Below are positions 44,534 to 57,562 of a stretch of 64,000 nucleotides of DNA, in pieces. How positions within the stretch are numbered: position 1 is the first letter of the stretch; each line of letters opens with the position of its first letter. Origin of the DNA: Loripinus fragilis (Eukaryota > Mollusca > Bivalvia > Lucinida > Lucinidae); assembly GCA_964019695.1 (NCBI GenBank), contig OZ026518.1, positions 76,129,912-76,193,911 of the forward strand, given 5' to 3'. The notes beneath the pieces are model-generated. The model did no database searches. It was given only the letters and a program-made list of their open reading frames with translations, and was not told the origin of the DNA. A program made the position numbers and the translations under genes.

Positions 44534-45991
44534 CTACGGCGTTACTTATTAATGCATAAGTAACTAATATTAGTTCATTTATGAAACAGTGGTTACTTAG
44601 CCTATAATTGTAATTGGTTTTGAAATGGACTATTCCGAAGAGGGGTGTGATCAAAGTTATTGTTCAATGAATAACGTTTAAAATGAAATGTTTCGTTTTT
44701 CAAATGGCAAAGTAAAAAAAAATGTAGACTTCTCTTATTAAAAGAGTATTTAAAACGTCTAAAATGGGATGTCTTTTCAGTGTAAATGTCGGATGTTCAA
44801 CTCCTGTATTACCCACGGGCTGTGCCTACTTTTCCCTCTTCAGCTGATCGAATGGTCTAACTTAGAATAACTTAGAATTGCAATTATTATTTTTACCAAG
44901 AAAATATTTCCAATTATGTGTTATCAGCGGTTTTCTGGGGCGAACTTATTGATAAATTCATAACTATAGATACGAAATTCTTTAATAAGTATATAAAGGC
45001 CCTATTTATAAATCATTGTGACGTCATTCATTCTATTTTTATCAGTGTGCTCAGTTAAATCATAAAACAGAAACGAACTTTTCATTTTAATAGAAAATAG
45101 GAGCAAGAAAATGTTTTACAAACAAACAGAACGGACAATAGGCCTACAAGCAGAATATGAATAAGCAGAGAAAATAATCTAAGAAAGAAAAGATTAAAGG
45201 CAACACGCGGAAAATAGGTCACTCGATGTTGACTTTCTTTCCCCGCTGAAGATAACAAGTATTGATTTTCATAAAAGATCATTTTTAAAGGAATTTTCCC
45301 CCATAGGAAGTCTAAACTTACAAATGCGACATACTGCTGATTTTTCTTTTATAATAAGTGGGTGTCTTCTTATCATGCTAGTATGCAATTTTTAAAGCAT
45401 GTAATGTAGTGGAGCATGGATTGCGTGCTGTGTTTGGAGTGATCTGTCTTTTAGTTTCTCTAAGATCAATACCCAGTCACATAGAGGTCTTCTGACTTTT
45501 TAGAGGAGGGACTATGTATTTCACTTATAAAAAGATAATAAATAAATAAATACGCCACACACAACTCCTTATACCGTTACTCTCCTAATACCATTCCATG
45601 TTTAAACATAAGACTCCTGTCGATATGTATGAATCAAGGGATTGTTTTCAAAGCTGTGTTTTGTGTAATATTTTGAACACTTAAATGTCTATCTAATATT
45701 TGATCGGCCCACTTACAGTCATGTTGAGGAAGAAGTCTAATATTTATGTATTCATAGTCGAAGGGTCTCGGTGACGCTGTGGTTTGAAAACAAGCATAAG
45801 CTTTCACAAAAGCTTGCTTCCTCATCACCGTCTGATTGAATAGTTTATTAGCGAAACGTCAAGCATTTAATGACTCATTTCAAAGCCGTTTTAATGTACA
45901 TGTATATCTCATTGCGAAAAAATATTCATATCCTTTATCTATTATTACTCATAAGAAAAACGCCGTTTATAACATGTAACACATGTTATAG
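44534..45991. mobile_element. 1.46-kb insertion in unit 3, unclassified
   Basis: Absent from every other unit that keeps this site. The left end, CTACGGCGTTACTTATTAAT GCATAAGTAAC, contains a hairpin (GTTACTTA / TAAGTAAC). The right end has another (TATAACATGT / ACATGTTATA, 45969-45990) next to AAACGCCGTTTA. ACGGCG lies near both ends in inverted orientation. T-runs flank both sides, so the target duplication is unclear. No transposase ORF is seen; the ORFs at 45082-45282 and 45634-45828 show no domain. Confidence 0.6.
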
Positions 45992-46689
45992 TTTTTCTTG
46001 TTATTCTTGTTTACTTAAGATTTTTTTTTGCATAATCTGATGATTTTTGAACGCTTGGACAGATGATTAATCCATTAATATCTTCAATTACAATATCCTT
46101 ATTGCATATTGACATCTTCACAAGAAAGCCTGATTTTGTTGTATGTCGGTAACAAAGGCGCAGACCAGCATGCGCATCCTTGACATCTGCGTGTTTGTTC
46201 TTTGCTATTGATAGGTATAGTATTTAAACTTGTACATGAAATATTTTATTAGTCTACTTACTAGGCTCTGAGACTAGACATGCTGGATTAAGCTTTATGT
46301 TGTTGTAAACCACAATGGCTCGTTTTCTCGTGGTGAGACTCATATCTACTTAGTATTTCTTAGACATAAATGAATAACGACCATTATGTTTGGTGCTTAC
46401 TTTCATCTACCGCCATACTTTTCACGTGTGATCAAAGAAGGTTCGAAAAAGACTCTGCATAAGTGCACTCTCATTCAGAAAGCTGCGCATCGCCCATGAC
46501 CTATGTGCTTTCTCATGCGATTTTACATGGTAAATGGTGCTGTCTACGTTAAAACGATCAAGGTATACATCTGAGAATTCATGTCAGAGCCTTTACAGAA
46601 CGTATCGATTAACTAAATAACATTTTAAACGAGGATACAAAAACTTTCAAGTGAGGCTATAACTCTAGTGTTTGTTGTATTATAACCTA

Positions 46690-48150
46690 CGCACTTTCTC
46701 GCCCATGAGCTTTTATTTTTTGTGATTTAAGCTGAAATCGCATGTGTCGCCCATGAGCTTTGAACTCTCTTGTGTTAATTGTTCTAATTGCATTTATCGA
46801 CCATGGGCTCTGATTTCTTGTGAAAATTTAGTTCTAATCATATGTGTCGCCCATGAGCTACAAACTTTCTCGCGCTGATTTAGTTCTCATCGCATGTGTT
46901 GCCCATGAGCTATGAACTTTCTGGGTGATTTAAGTCACTGCATGTGTCGCCCATGAGCTTTGACCTTTCTTGTACAATAGTAGTTCTACTCGCATGTGTC
47001 GCCCATGGGCTATGGACTTCTCACGAGAATTAAGGTCTACACGCTTGTGTCGCTCATGAACTATGAACCTTTGTGCGATATTAGTTCATAATCACATGCA
47101 TCGCCCATGAGCTATGAACTTTCTTGGGATATTTTAGTTCTTAGTTCTAATCACATGGGTTGCCCACGAGCTAATAACTTCCTCATGTGATTTTAGTTCT
47201 AATCTCATGTGTCGCCCATGAGCTTTGACATTTCTTTTGAGATTTTAGTTCTAATCGCATGTGTCGCCCTGGGGCTAATCTTTTCTTGAGAATTTAGTTC
47301 TAATCACACGTGTTGCCTTGCCAGGGGGCATGAAATTTCCCGCAAATTTAGTTCTACTTGTGTGTATCGCTCATAAGCTATGAACTTTTGTGTTATTTTA
47401 GTTATATCCCACGTATCACCCACGAGTTATGGACTTTCTCGTGAGATTTTAGTTCTGATCGCATGTGTTGCCCATGCGCTATCTATGAAATTTGTTGTGA
47501 GATTTTAGTTCAAATTGCATGTGTCGCCCACAGGCATTGAGCTTTCTCACGAGATTTCTTTTTCAAATTACACGCTGAGTCCATGAGCATTGAACTTTCT
47601 TTTTGAGCTTCTAGTTCTTAGTTCTAGTCGCAGTTGTAGCCCATGAGCTAAGAACTTTCATTTGAGGTTTTTGTTCTTTTTACATGCTGATGTGTATTCA
47701 ATAAACTATGGGTTTTCTAGTGAGAGTTTAGTTTTAATTGCATGGGTCGTCTTTGAGATTTGTGTGTTTCTTGTGAGATTTTAGTTCTAGTCGCGTGCTC
47801 ATGGGTATGAAGTCGTAAGGTTGTAGTTCTACATGAAATTGCAAGACTTAGTGTAAATCATGCGCTATGAGCTTTTTGCGTGAGATTTTAGTTAAAATGC
47901 ATGTGTTGCCCATGAGCTCTAAGATTTTTCTGATAAAATTTTAGTTTTAAACGCATGTACAGCATATGTGCAAGGGCTTTCTTGCGAGAATTTAGTTCTA
48001 GTTGCATGCGTAGTCTTTGAGCTATGAGATTTCGCAAGAGATTTAAGTTGTATCGCATGTATCGCCAACGAGTTATAAGCTCTTTTGTGAGATTTAAGTT
48101 CTAATTGCATGTGTCAACCATGAGGTATGAGCTTAAACGTGAGAATTTAG
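46690..48150 (+). repeat. ~51-bp minisatellite inside unit 3
   Basis: Same monomer order as unit 2, including the AAATTTAGTTCTACTT variant near 47345. Confidence 0.93.
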
Positions 48151-49951
48151 GTGATAGGCCTATCACACATGCCTCGCATGAGCTTTTGCACAGACTTACC
48201 AGGCACAAATGTAATATTGTTGGGCAAGCTCACGAGATGTCAGCACATATCATATAGCCCAGCAATGAAGGCTCAGGCGAGCCTGCGCAAAGTATGAATG
48301 TAGAGAAACACCCAGATCAACCTATATTCCCACTCGATACGCAGCATGGACGTTTACAGGCGGCTTTTGAGCATATGCGATAAGCATCAAAATCTCATTT
48401 TCTAGCCCAAGATACCACAGAGTGGGTGATCTTGCATCATCAGGCGTTCGTACAGTTACGGAATTCAACTTGAGTCAGACCAGCGTCCGTCGTTGTCATG
48501 GTAGTTGACAAAATAGTCCACACAAAGATGATTTTGCTTTCATCAGCATAACAAACATACACCAATGCTTAGTCACGGGCAAGTTTAAAGTCCAAAAGAG
48601 CACCCATTCACTAAATATAGGACACAGATACTGCGATTTACATTTTTAAAAAGGTACTATTTTCGTGGGCTACCAAACTGGATGTTTTGTTTTGGGAAAA
48701 TGATAGAAACACAAGCACAGCTTTACAAAAACATGCATAACAAACATCACATACCATTCTATGGCGTCAAGAGAAGAAAATGACAGAAACACACAGACAG
48801 ATAAAGACATCCATATAAAGCAAGAACCAATCAAGAAAGGCAACAACCTGTTGTTACTTTCTTCAAGAGGGGACGGGGAGTGGCGAGTGGCTGCCAAACT
48901 ATTGATGCACAGCTAGTTATGGCCTAGGCTACCCCATATGTTCGGTAGGAGGATAAGAAGAGTCCGCTGAAAATGCAGTGTGATAATAACTATGGTCATA
49001 GTGAAGAGCCTTGGTGAACGCTACAGTATCTTTGATAAACTCTTTATATTCTAATGGAACACTAAGTGTGGAACTGTCTTGTTTGTACTTTAAGTGGTTG
49101 CTGGTCAAAGTTTCTATAAAATATGTATTTCTCTCCTCGAAGATTGTTTTCATCATTCCAAACAGTGCAGACCCTGGTGAAATATCGCATTATGTGCCAT
49201 TTCATCAAGGCCTTTACTGTTTGTTAAAGTACCTTTTATAGAACGAACTTATGGTATACAACCACATGAACTGTTCAAAAAGCAAAACATTTGCAATTTG
49301 CAAAGGATTCCTCTTTTGTGCATTCGATGCGAGTTTAACAATGGTATAGAACTATCAATGGCATTGCACAAAGTGTATTGTTTTAGATAAAAAGTCAGCT
49401 CATCCTTGAAAGTATTGGCTAAGTGCATATAGGTTTCTCCCATACTGCTTAGTGAAGTCTTCCATAGAAATTCAAAAATGTATCTTTGGCCTTGCTGCAA
49501 TACACCAGTACTGACTGACTCAGTTTCACAAAGCTTTTCTGAACTCGTAACTTTAGGATTGTGCAATTTAAGTTGATTTTGTAGTTGAATAAAGTGTTTT
49601 GCACGATTCCATAGAAAAGGTTACCTAAGCTACTCATCTACCCCTGAATACCAGTACTGATTACCAGTACTGATTACCAGTACTGACTGGCAGGTTTTAC
49701 CCCTTAACTAGGTCCCAACCTTAAACCCCCACCCATAGCAATGGCCCAAAAAAACCTGGGAGCCCATATGGAGAAGTTAAAAAAAAAGAAAAATAAAAAA
49801 AGAAAAAGGGAGCTAACTTTGCGAATCCTCCCTAGGATTAATCCGCTTGTTGACGAGCCAGCTTGAAAACATGGCTCGTGGTGCATAACACCTAGAGGAA
49901 ACAAACTTAAAATGATCAACTTTAGCAAGGTTATGTATAAAACATATATTA

Positions 49952-50896
49952 TAGTCTGGTTCACGAAAAGTGGCAGTCTTTTACCATTAGCAAAGACTAG
50001 TTCATTATTCAAAACCGGAGCTGAAAAGTAACTGTAAATTGCAGGTTGTTTGGTAAGTGTACCTTCGAAAATGATATCAGGTATACAATCCATGAAAGCG
50101 CAGTCGGGAACGCGGTGGATTAGCAAAGGTCTCTTTTGTTTAGCTTCAGTTTTACTTTAGCCATAGTATGGTTGTAACGAAGGTGTCTGCATAAATTTTA
50201 TTCATTTGTAAATTTAAAAAATATCACTCCCTGGCATAATGATGTTCCAAACGGAGCTAGCCAGTAACTGTAGATATATACAGTATTCGAACCGCAAACT
50301 TCATATAGTATTTAGTTAGTAGTAATTTGACTTCTGCGGACTTCTAAAATGGAGAAGTGAGTTCGAACTCTGGTCGGGCCACATCCTTTTGTTGCGATTG
50401 TATCTACCAGTGAGAATATAAATACATTAAGTATAAGAAACCTTTCATAAGAAGCCTGTCTGGCAATCTGATAAAAGCGACCTTACGCCCCAACTACGTT
50501 ACAACAAGCACATAATGCATATTAAAGTAACCCAAATAAAGAATTGTCAGTTTCTTCCTTCAATGTATATATTTTATGTTAAACGTTTTGAGTATTTAGC
50601 AATTGCAAAAACTTACTAGTCAGAAATGGGAACAAAAGAACAAATATTAAACGAAAAGGAAAAAAAAACTCCAGAAAGATGGTGTCTTGCTGGGATACGA
50701 ACCTCAGCCCCTGAGTACTATAATTGCCCGCTTTATCCGCTCAGCTATATATCGAATACGTTTCGTGTTTCTTAATAATTACAATCATTGTTATGATATT
50801 AATGCGTCTTTTTAAATATACCTGTGTCTCCTATTTACATAAATGCACTTGTCTTGTATAACAGTAAAATACTGCCAAGTTTCGTGAATCTATCTA
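49952..50896. mobile_element. 945-bp TIR element with TA target duplication in unit 4
   Basis: The left end TAGTCTGGTTCACGAAAAGT GGCAG and the complement of the right end, TAGATAGATTCACGAAACTT GGCAG, agree at about 19 of 25 positions. Comparison with other units (CATATATTAAACATGC) shows TA present once there and on both sides of the insert here. TIRs plus a TA duplication fit Tc1/mariner-type elements, probably a non-autonomous or deleted member. Nearby units lack it, so it entered after the units were copied, or was lost from them by exchange. Confidence 0.8.
50689..50757 (-). repeat. tRNA-like segment inside the unit 4 insertion
   Basis: On the minus strand, TATAGCTGAGCGGATAAAGC (A box/D-arm) and GCTGAGGTTCGTATCCCAGC (B box with a paired T-stem) lie ~33 bases apart. 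CTGAG/CCCAGC could pair, but the acceptor stem does not. Probably a SINE head or tRNA relic. Confidence 0.55.
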
Positions 50897-51138
50897 TAAA
50901 CATGCATGGTTTTTGTTTATTGAGAAAATATCCATATAGTTTCCAGAGACGATTGCATTGTTTATTTGTAGATATATATTTTACACAGAATGAAACTTAC
51001 ACATTGTGATAATGCCACTTGGCTAATTGACCAAATAATACTGTTTTTGCTAAATGATGTTATTTTCTATATCATGAAAAGTAATGTCCCTTGAACACCA
51101 ATCTGCGACTTAAAGTAATGTTAATCCTATAGATTAAT

Positions 51139-51221
51139 GAGCCCAATAGTCGAGTGGTCTAAATGGTTTTCACCAGAGCATCTATAGGACATTTACCTGT
51201 GGGTTTGAAACCTGCAAGCTC
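51139..51221 (+). repeat. tRNA-like segment, unit 4 (B box changed)
   Basis: Same 83-nt segment; the B box reads GGTTTGAAACC, losing the invariant C. Confidence 0.6.
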
Positions 51222-51936
51222 CTGATTTATAAAACAAATATTTTTATTCTTATTTACTTAAGATTTTTTTTGCATAATCTGATGATTTTTGAACGTTTGG
51301 ACAGATGATTAATCCATTAATATCTTCAATTACAATATCCTTAATGCATATTGACATCTTCACAAGAAAGCCTGATTTTGTTGTATGTCGGTAACAAAGG
51401 CGCAGACCAGCATGCGCATCCGTGCAGACTGATCTGCGTGTTTGTTCTTTGCTATTGATAGGTATAGTATTTAAACTTGTACATGAAATATTTTATTAGT
51501 CTACTTACTAGGCTCTGAGACTAGACATGCTGGATTAAGCTTTATGTTGTTGTAAACCACAATGGCTCGTTTTCTCGTGGTGAGACTCATATCTACTTAG
51601 TATTTCTTAGACATAAATGAATAACGACCATTATGTTTGGTGCTTACTTTCATCTACCGCCATACTTTTCACGTGTGATCAATGAAGGTTCGAAAAAGAC
51701 TCTGCAGAAGTGCACTCTCATTCAGAAAGCTGCGTATCGCCCATGACCTATGTGCTTTCTCATGCGATTTTACATGGTAAATGGTGCTGTCTACGTTAAA
51801 ACGATCAAGGTATACATCTGAGAATTCATGTCAGAGCCTTTACAGAACGTATCGATTAACTAAATAACATTTTAAACGAGGATACAAAAACTTTCAAGTG
51901 AGGCTATAACTCTAGTGTTTGTTGTATTATAACCTA

Positions 51937-53397
51937 CGCACTTTCTCGCCCATGAGCTTTTATTTTTTGTGATTTAAGCTGAAATCGCATGTGTCGCCCA
52001 TGAGCTTTGAACTCTCTTGTGTTAATTGTTCTAATTGCATTTATCGACCATGGGCTCTGATTTCTTGTGAAAATTTAGTTCTTATCATATGTGTCGCCCA
52101 TGAGCTACAAACTTTCTCGCGCTGATTTAGTTCTAATCGCATGTGTTGCCCATGAGCTATGAACTTTCTGGGTGATTTAAGTCACTGCATGTGTCGCCCA
52201 TGAGCTTTGACCTTTCTTGTACAATAGTAGTTCTACTCGCATGTGTCGCCCATGGGCTATGGACTTCTCACGAGAATTAAGGTCTACACGCTTGTGTCGC
52301 TCATGAACTATGAACCTTTGTGCGATATTAGTTCATAATCACATGCATCGCCCATGAGCTATGAACTTTCTTGGGATATTTTAGTTCTTAGTTCTAATCA
52401 CATGGGTTGCCCACGAGCTAATAACTTCCTCATGTGATTTTAGTTCTAATCTCATGTGTCGCCCATGAGCTTTGACATTTCTTTTGAGATTTTAGTTCTA
52501 ATCGCATGTGTCGCCCTGGGGCTAATCTTCTCTTGAGAATTTAGTTCTAATCACACGTGTCGCCTTGCCAGGGGGCATGAAATTTCCCGCAAATATAGTT
52601 CTAATCCTGTGTATCGCTCATAAGCTATGAACTTTTGTGTTATTTTAGTTATATCCCACGTATTACCCACGAGTTATGGACTTTCTCGTGAGATTTTAGT
52701 TCTGATCGCATGTGTTGCCCATGCGCTATCTATGAAATTTGTTGTGAGATTTTAGTTCAAATTGCATGTGTCGCCCACAGGCATTGAGCTTTCTCACGAG
52801 ATTTCTTTTTCAAATTACACGCTGAGTCCATGAGCATTGAACTTTCTTTTTGAGCTTCTAGTTCTTAGTTCTAGTCGCAGTTGTAGCCCATGAGCTAAGA
52901 ACTTTCATTTGAGGTTTTTGTTCTTTTTACATGCTGATGTGTATTCAATAAACTATGGGTTTTCTAGTGAGAGTTTAGTTTTAATTGCATGGGTCGTCTT
53001 TGAGATTTGTGTGTTTCTTGTGAGATTTTAGTTCTAGTCGCATGCTCATGGGTATGAAGTCGTAAGGTTGTAGTTCTACATGAAATTGCAAGACTTAGTG
53101 TAAATCATGCGCTATGAGCTTTTTGCGTGAGATTTTAGTTCAAATGCATGTGTTGCCCATGAGCTCTAAGATTTTTCTGATAAAATTTTAGTTTTAAACG
53201 CATGTACAGCATATGTGCAAGGGCTTTCTTGCGAGAATTTAGTTCTAGTTGCATGCGTAGTCTTTGAGCTATTAGATTTCGCAAGAGATTTTAGTTGTAT
53301 CGCATGTGTCGCCAACGAGTTATAAGCTCTTTTGTGAGATTTAAGTTCTAATTGCATGTGTCAACCATGAGGTATGAGCTTAAACGTGAGAATTTAG
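51937..53397 (+). repeat. ~51-bp minisatellite inside unit 4
   Basis: Same monomer order, but with the unit 1 variant AAATATAGTTCTAATC near 52600. Confidence 0.93.
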
Positions 53398-55476
53398 GTG
53401 ATAGGCCTATCACACGTGCCTCGCATGAGCTTTTGCACAGACTTACCAGGCACAAATGTAATATTGTTGGGCAAGCTCACGAGATGTCAGCACATATCAA
53501 ATAGCCCAGCAATGAAGGCTCAGGCGAGCCTGCGCAAATGCGCATTCTCGCCATAGCCTTCACAGTTCGCATACACAAAGTATGAATGTAGAGAAACACC
53601 CAGATCAACCTATATCCCCACTGGATACGCAGCATGGACGTTTACAGGCGGCTTTTGAGCATATGCGATAAGCATCAAAATCTCATTTTCTAGCCCAAGA
53701 TACCACAGAGTGGGTGATCTTCCATCATCAGGCGTTCGTACAGTTACGGAATTCAACTTGAGTCAGACCAGCGTCCGTCGTTGTCATGGTAGTTGACAAA
53801 ATAGTCCACACAAAAATGATTTTGCTTTCATCAGCATAACAATCATACACCAATGCTTAGTCACGGGCAAGTTTAAAGTCCAAAAGAGCACCCATTCACT
53901 AAATATAGGACACAGATACTGCGATTTACATTTTTAAAAAGATACTATTTTCGTGGGCTACCAAACTGGATGTTTTGTTTTGGGAAAATGATAGAAACAC
54001 AAGCACAGCTTTACAAAAACATGCATAACAAACATCACATACCATTCTATGGCGTCAAGAGAAAAAAATGACAGAAACACACAGACAGATAAAGACACCC
54101 ACATAAAGCAAGAACCAATCAAGAAAGGCAACAACCTGTTGTCACTTTCTTCAAGAGGGGACTGGGAGTGGCGAGTGGCTGCCAAACTATTGATGCGCAG
54201 CTAGTTATGGCCTAGGCTACCCCATATGTTCGGTAGGAGGATAAGAAGTTGCCGCTGAAAATGCAGTGTGATAATAACTATGGTCATAGTGAAGAGCCTT
54301 GGTGAACGCTACAGTATCTTTGATAAACTCTTTATATTCTAATGGAACACTAAGTGTGGAACTGTCTTGTTTGTACTTTAAGTGGTTGCTGGTCAAAGTT
54401 TCTATAAAATATGTGTTTCTCTCCTTGAAGATTGTTTTCATCATTCCAAACAGTGCAGACCCTGGTGAAATATCGCATTATGTGCCATTTCATCAAGGCC
54501 TTTACTGTTTGTTAAAGTACCTTTTATAGAACGAACTTATGGTATACAACCACATGAACTGTTCAAAAAGCAAAACATTTGCAATTTGCAAAGGATTCCT
54601 CTTTTGTGCATTCGATGCGAGTTTAACAATGGTATAGAACTATCAATGGCATTGCACAAAGTGTATTGTTTTAGATAAAAAGTCAGCTCATCCTTGAAAG
54701 TATTGGCTAAGTGCATATAGGTTTCTCCCATACTGCTTAGTGAAGTCTTCCATAGAAATTCAAAAATGTATCTTTGGCCTTGCTGCAATACACCAGTACT
54801 GACTGACTCAGTTTCAAAAAGCTTTTCTGAATTTGTAACTTTGGGATTGTGCAATTTTAGTTGATTTTGTAGTTGAATAAAGTGTTTTGCACGATTCCAT
54901 AGAAAAGGTTACCTAAGCTACTCATCTACCCCTGAATACCAGTACTGATTACCAGTACTGATTACCAGTACTGACTGGCAGGTTTTACCCCTTAACTAGG
55001 TCCCAACCTTAAACCCCCACCCATAGCAATGGCCCCCAAAAAAACCTGGGAGCCCATATGGAGAAGTTAAAAAAAAGAAAAATAAAAAAAAAGGGAGCTA
55101 ACTTTGCGAATCCTCCCTAGGAGGAATCCGCTTGTTGACGAGCCAGCTTGAAAACATGGCTCGTGGTGCATAACACCTAGAGGAAACAAACTTTAAATGA
55201 TCAACTTTAGCAAGGTTATGTATAAAACATATATTAAACATGCATGGTTTTTGTTTATTGAGAAAATATCCATATAGTTTCCAGAGACGATTGCATTGTT
55301 TATTTGTAGATATATATTTTACACAGAATGAAACTTACACATTGTGATAATGCCACTTGGCTAATTGACCAAATAATACTGTTTTTGCTAAATGATGTTA
55401 TTTTCTATATCATGAAAAGTAATGTCCCTTGAACACCAATCTGCGACTTAAAGTAATGTTAATCCTATAGATTAAT

Positions 55477-55559
55477 GAGCCCAATAGTCGAGTGGTCTAA
55501 ATGGTTTTCACCAGAGCATCTATAGGACATTTACCTGTGGGTTTGAAACCTGCAAGCTC
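55477..55559 (+). repeat. tRNA-like segment, unit 5 (B box changed)
   Basis: Same 83-nt segment with the same GGTTTGAAACC change as unit 4. Confidence 0.6.
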
Positions 55560-56274
55560 CTGATTTATAAAACAAATATTTTTATTCTTATTTACTTAAG
55601 ATTTTTTTTGCATAATCTGATGATTTTTGAACGTTTGGACAGATGATTAATCCATTAATATCTTCAATTACAATATCCTTAATGCATATTGACATCTTCA
55701 CAAGAAAGCCTGATTTTGTTGTATGTCGGTAACAAAGGCGCAGACCAGCATGCGCATCCGTGCAGACTGATCTGCGTGTTTGTTCTTTGCTATTGATAGG
55801 TATAGTATTTAAACTTGTACATGAAATATTTTATTAGTCTACTTACTAGGCTCTGAGACTAGACATGCTGGATTAAGCTTTATGTTGTTGTAAACCACAA
55901 TGGCTCGTTTTCTCGTGGTGAGACTCATATCTACTTAGTATTTCTTAGACATAAATGAATAACGACCATTATGTTTGGTGCTTACTTTCATCTACCGCCA
56001 TACTTTTCACGTGTGATCAATGAAGGTTCGAAAAAGACTCTGCAGAAGTGCACTCTCATTCAGAAAGCTGCGTATCGCCCATGACCTATGTGCTTTCTCA
56101 TGCGATTTTACATGGTAAATGGTGCTGTCTACGTTAAAACGATCAAGGTATACATCTGAGAATTCATGTCAGAGCCTTTACAGAACGTATCGATTAACTA
56201 AATAACATTTTAAACGAGGATACAAAAACTTTCAAGTGAGGCTATAACTCTAGTGTTTGTTGTATTATAACCTA

Positions 56275-57562
56275 CGCACTTTCTCGCCCATGAGCTTTTA
56301 TTTTTTGTGATTTAAGCTGAAATCGCATGTGTCGCCCATGAGCTTTGAACTCTCTTGTGTTAATTTTTCTAATTGCATTTATCGACCATGGGCTCTGATT
56401 TCTTGTGAAAATTTAGTTCTTATCATATGTGTCGCCCATGAGCTACAAACTTTCTCGCGCTGATTTAGTTCTAATCGCATGTGTTGCCCATGAGCTATGA
56501 ACTTTTTGGGTGATTTAAGTCACTGCATGTGTCGCCCATGAGCTTTGACCTTTCTTGTACAATAGTAGTTCTACTCGCATGTGTCGCCCATGGGCTATGG
56601 ACTTCTCACGAGAATTAAGGTCTACACGCTTGTGTCGCTCATGAACTATGAACCTTTGTGCGATATTAGTTCATAATCACATGCATCGCCCATGAGCTAT
56701 GAACTTTCTTGGGATATTTTAGTTCTTAGTTCTAATCACATGGGTTGCCCACGAGCTAATAACTTCCTCATGTGATTTTAGTTCTAATCTCATGTGTCGC
56801 CCATGAGCTTTGACATTTCTTTTGAGATTTTAGTTCTAATCGCATGTGTCGCCCTGGGGCTAATCTTCTCTTGAGAATTTAGTTCTAATCACACGTGTTG
56901 CCTTGCCAGGGGGCATGAAATTTCCCGCAAATATAGTTCTAATCCTGTGTATCGCTTATAAGCTATGAACTTTTGTGTTATTTTAGTTATATCCCACGTA
57001 TCACCCACGAGTTATGGACTTTCTCGTGAGATTTTAGTTCTGATAGCATGTGTTGCCCATGCGCTATCTATGAAATTTGTTGTGAGATTTTAGTTCAAAT
57101 TGCATGTGTCGCCCACAGGCATTGAGCTTTCTCACGAGATTTCTTTTTCAAATTACACGCTGAGTCCATGAGCATTGAACTTTCTTTTTGAGCTTCTAGT
57201 TCTTAGTTCTAGTCGCAGTTGTAGCCCATGAGCTAAGAACTTTCATTTGAGGGTTTTGTTCTTTTTACATGCTGATGTGTATTCAATAAACTATGGGTTT
57301 TCTAGTGAGAGTTTAGTTTTAATTGCATGGGTCGTCTTTGAGATTTGTGTGTTTCTTGTGAGATTTTAGTTCTAGTCGCATGCTCATGGGTATGAAGTCG
57401 TAAGGTTGTAGTTCTACATGAAATTGCAAGACTTAGTGTAAATCATGCGCTATGAGCTTTTTGCGTGAGATTTTAGTTCAAATGCATGTGTTGCCCATGA
57501 GCTCTTAGATTTTTCTGATAAAATTTTAGTTTTAAACGCATGTACAGCATATGTGCAAGGGC
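56275..57562 (+). repeat. ~51-bp minisatellite inside unit 5 (truncated)
   Basis: Same monomer order with the AAATATAGTTCTAATC variant near 56932. The last ~4 monomers are lost in the unit 5/6 deletion. Confidence 0.93.

Larger units (their letters stand above)
42401..48155 (+). repeat. Macrosatellite unit 3 (with 1.46-kb insertion)
   Basis: Same order of parts as unit 2. It differs by an insertion at 44534-45991, a ~45-bp deletion after 44199 and a ~12-bp loss near 46184. Spacing to the next unit is 5755 bp. Confidence 0.95.
48156..53402 (+). repeat. Macrosatellite unit 4 (with 945-bp TIR insertion)
   Basis: Same order of parts as unit 2. It differs by an insertion at 49952-50896 and a ~44-bp deletion near 48290 that removes half of the hairpin. 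Its tRNA-like segment has a B-box change (GGTTTGAAACC). Confidence 0.95.
53403..57562 (+). repeat. Macrosatellite unit 5 (3' end deleted)
   Basis: Same order of parts as unit 2. The unit breaks off inside its minisatellite at ~57562, after ACAGCATATGTGCAAGGG, and joins the middle of the unit 6 hairpin. It shares private variants with unit 7 (TATATCCCCACTGGATACG, CTTCCATCATCAGG). Confidence 0.95.
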
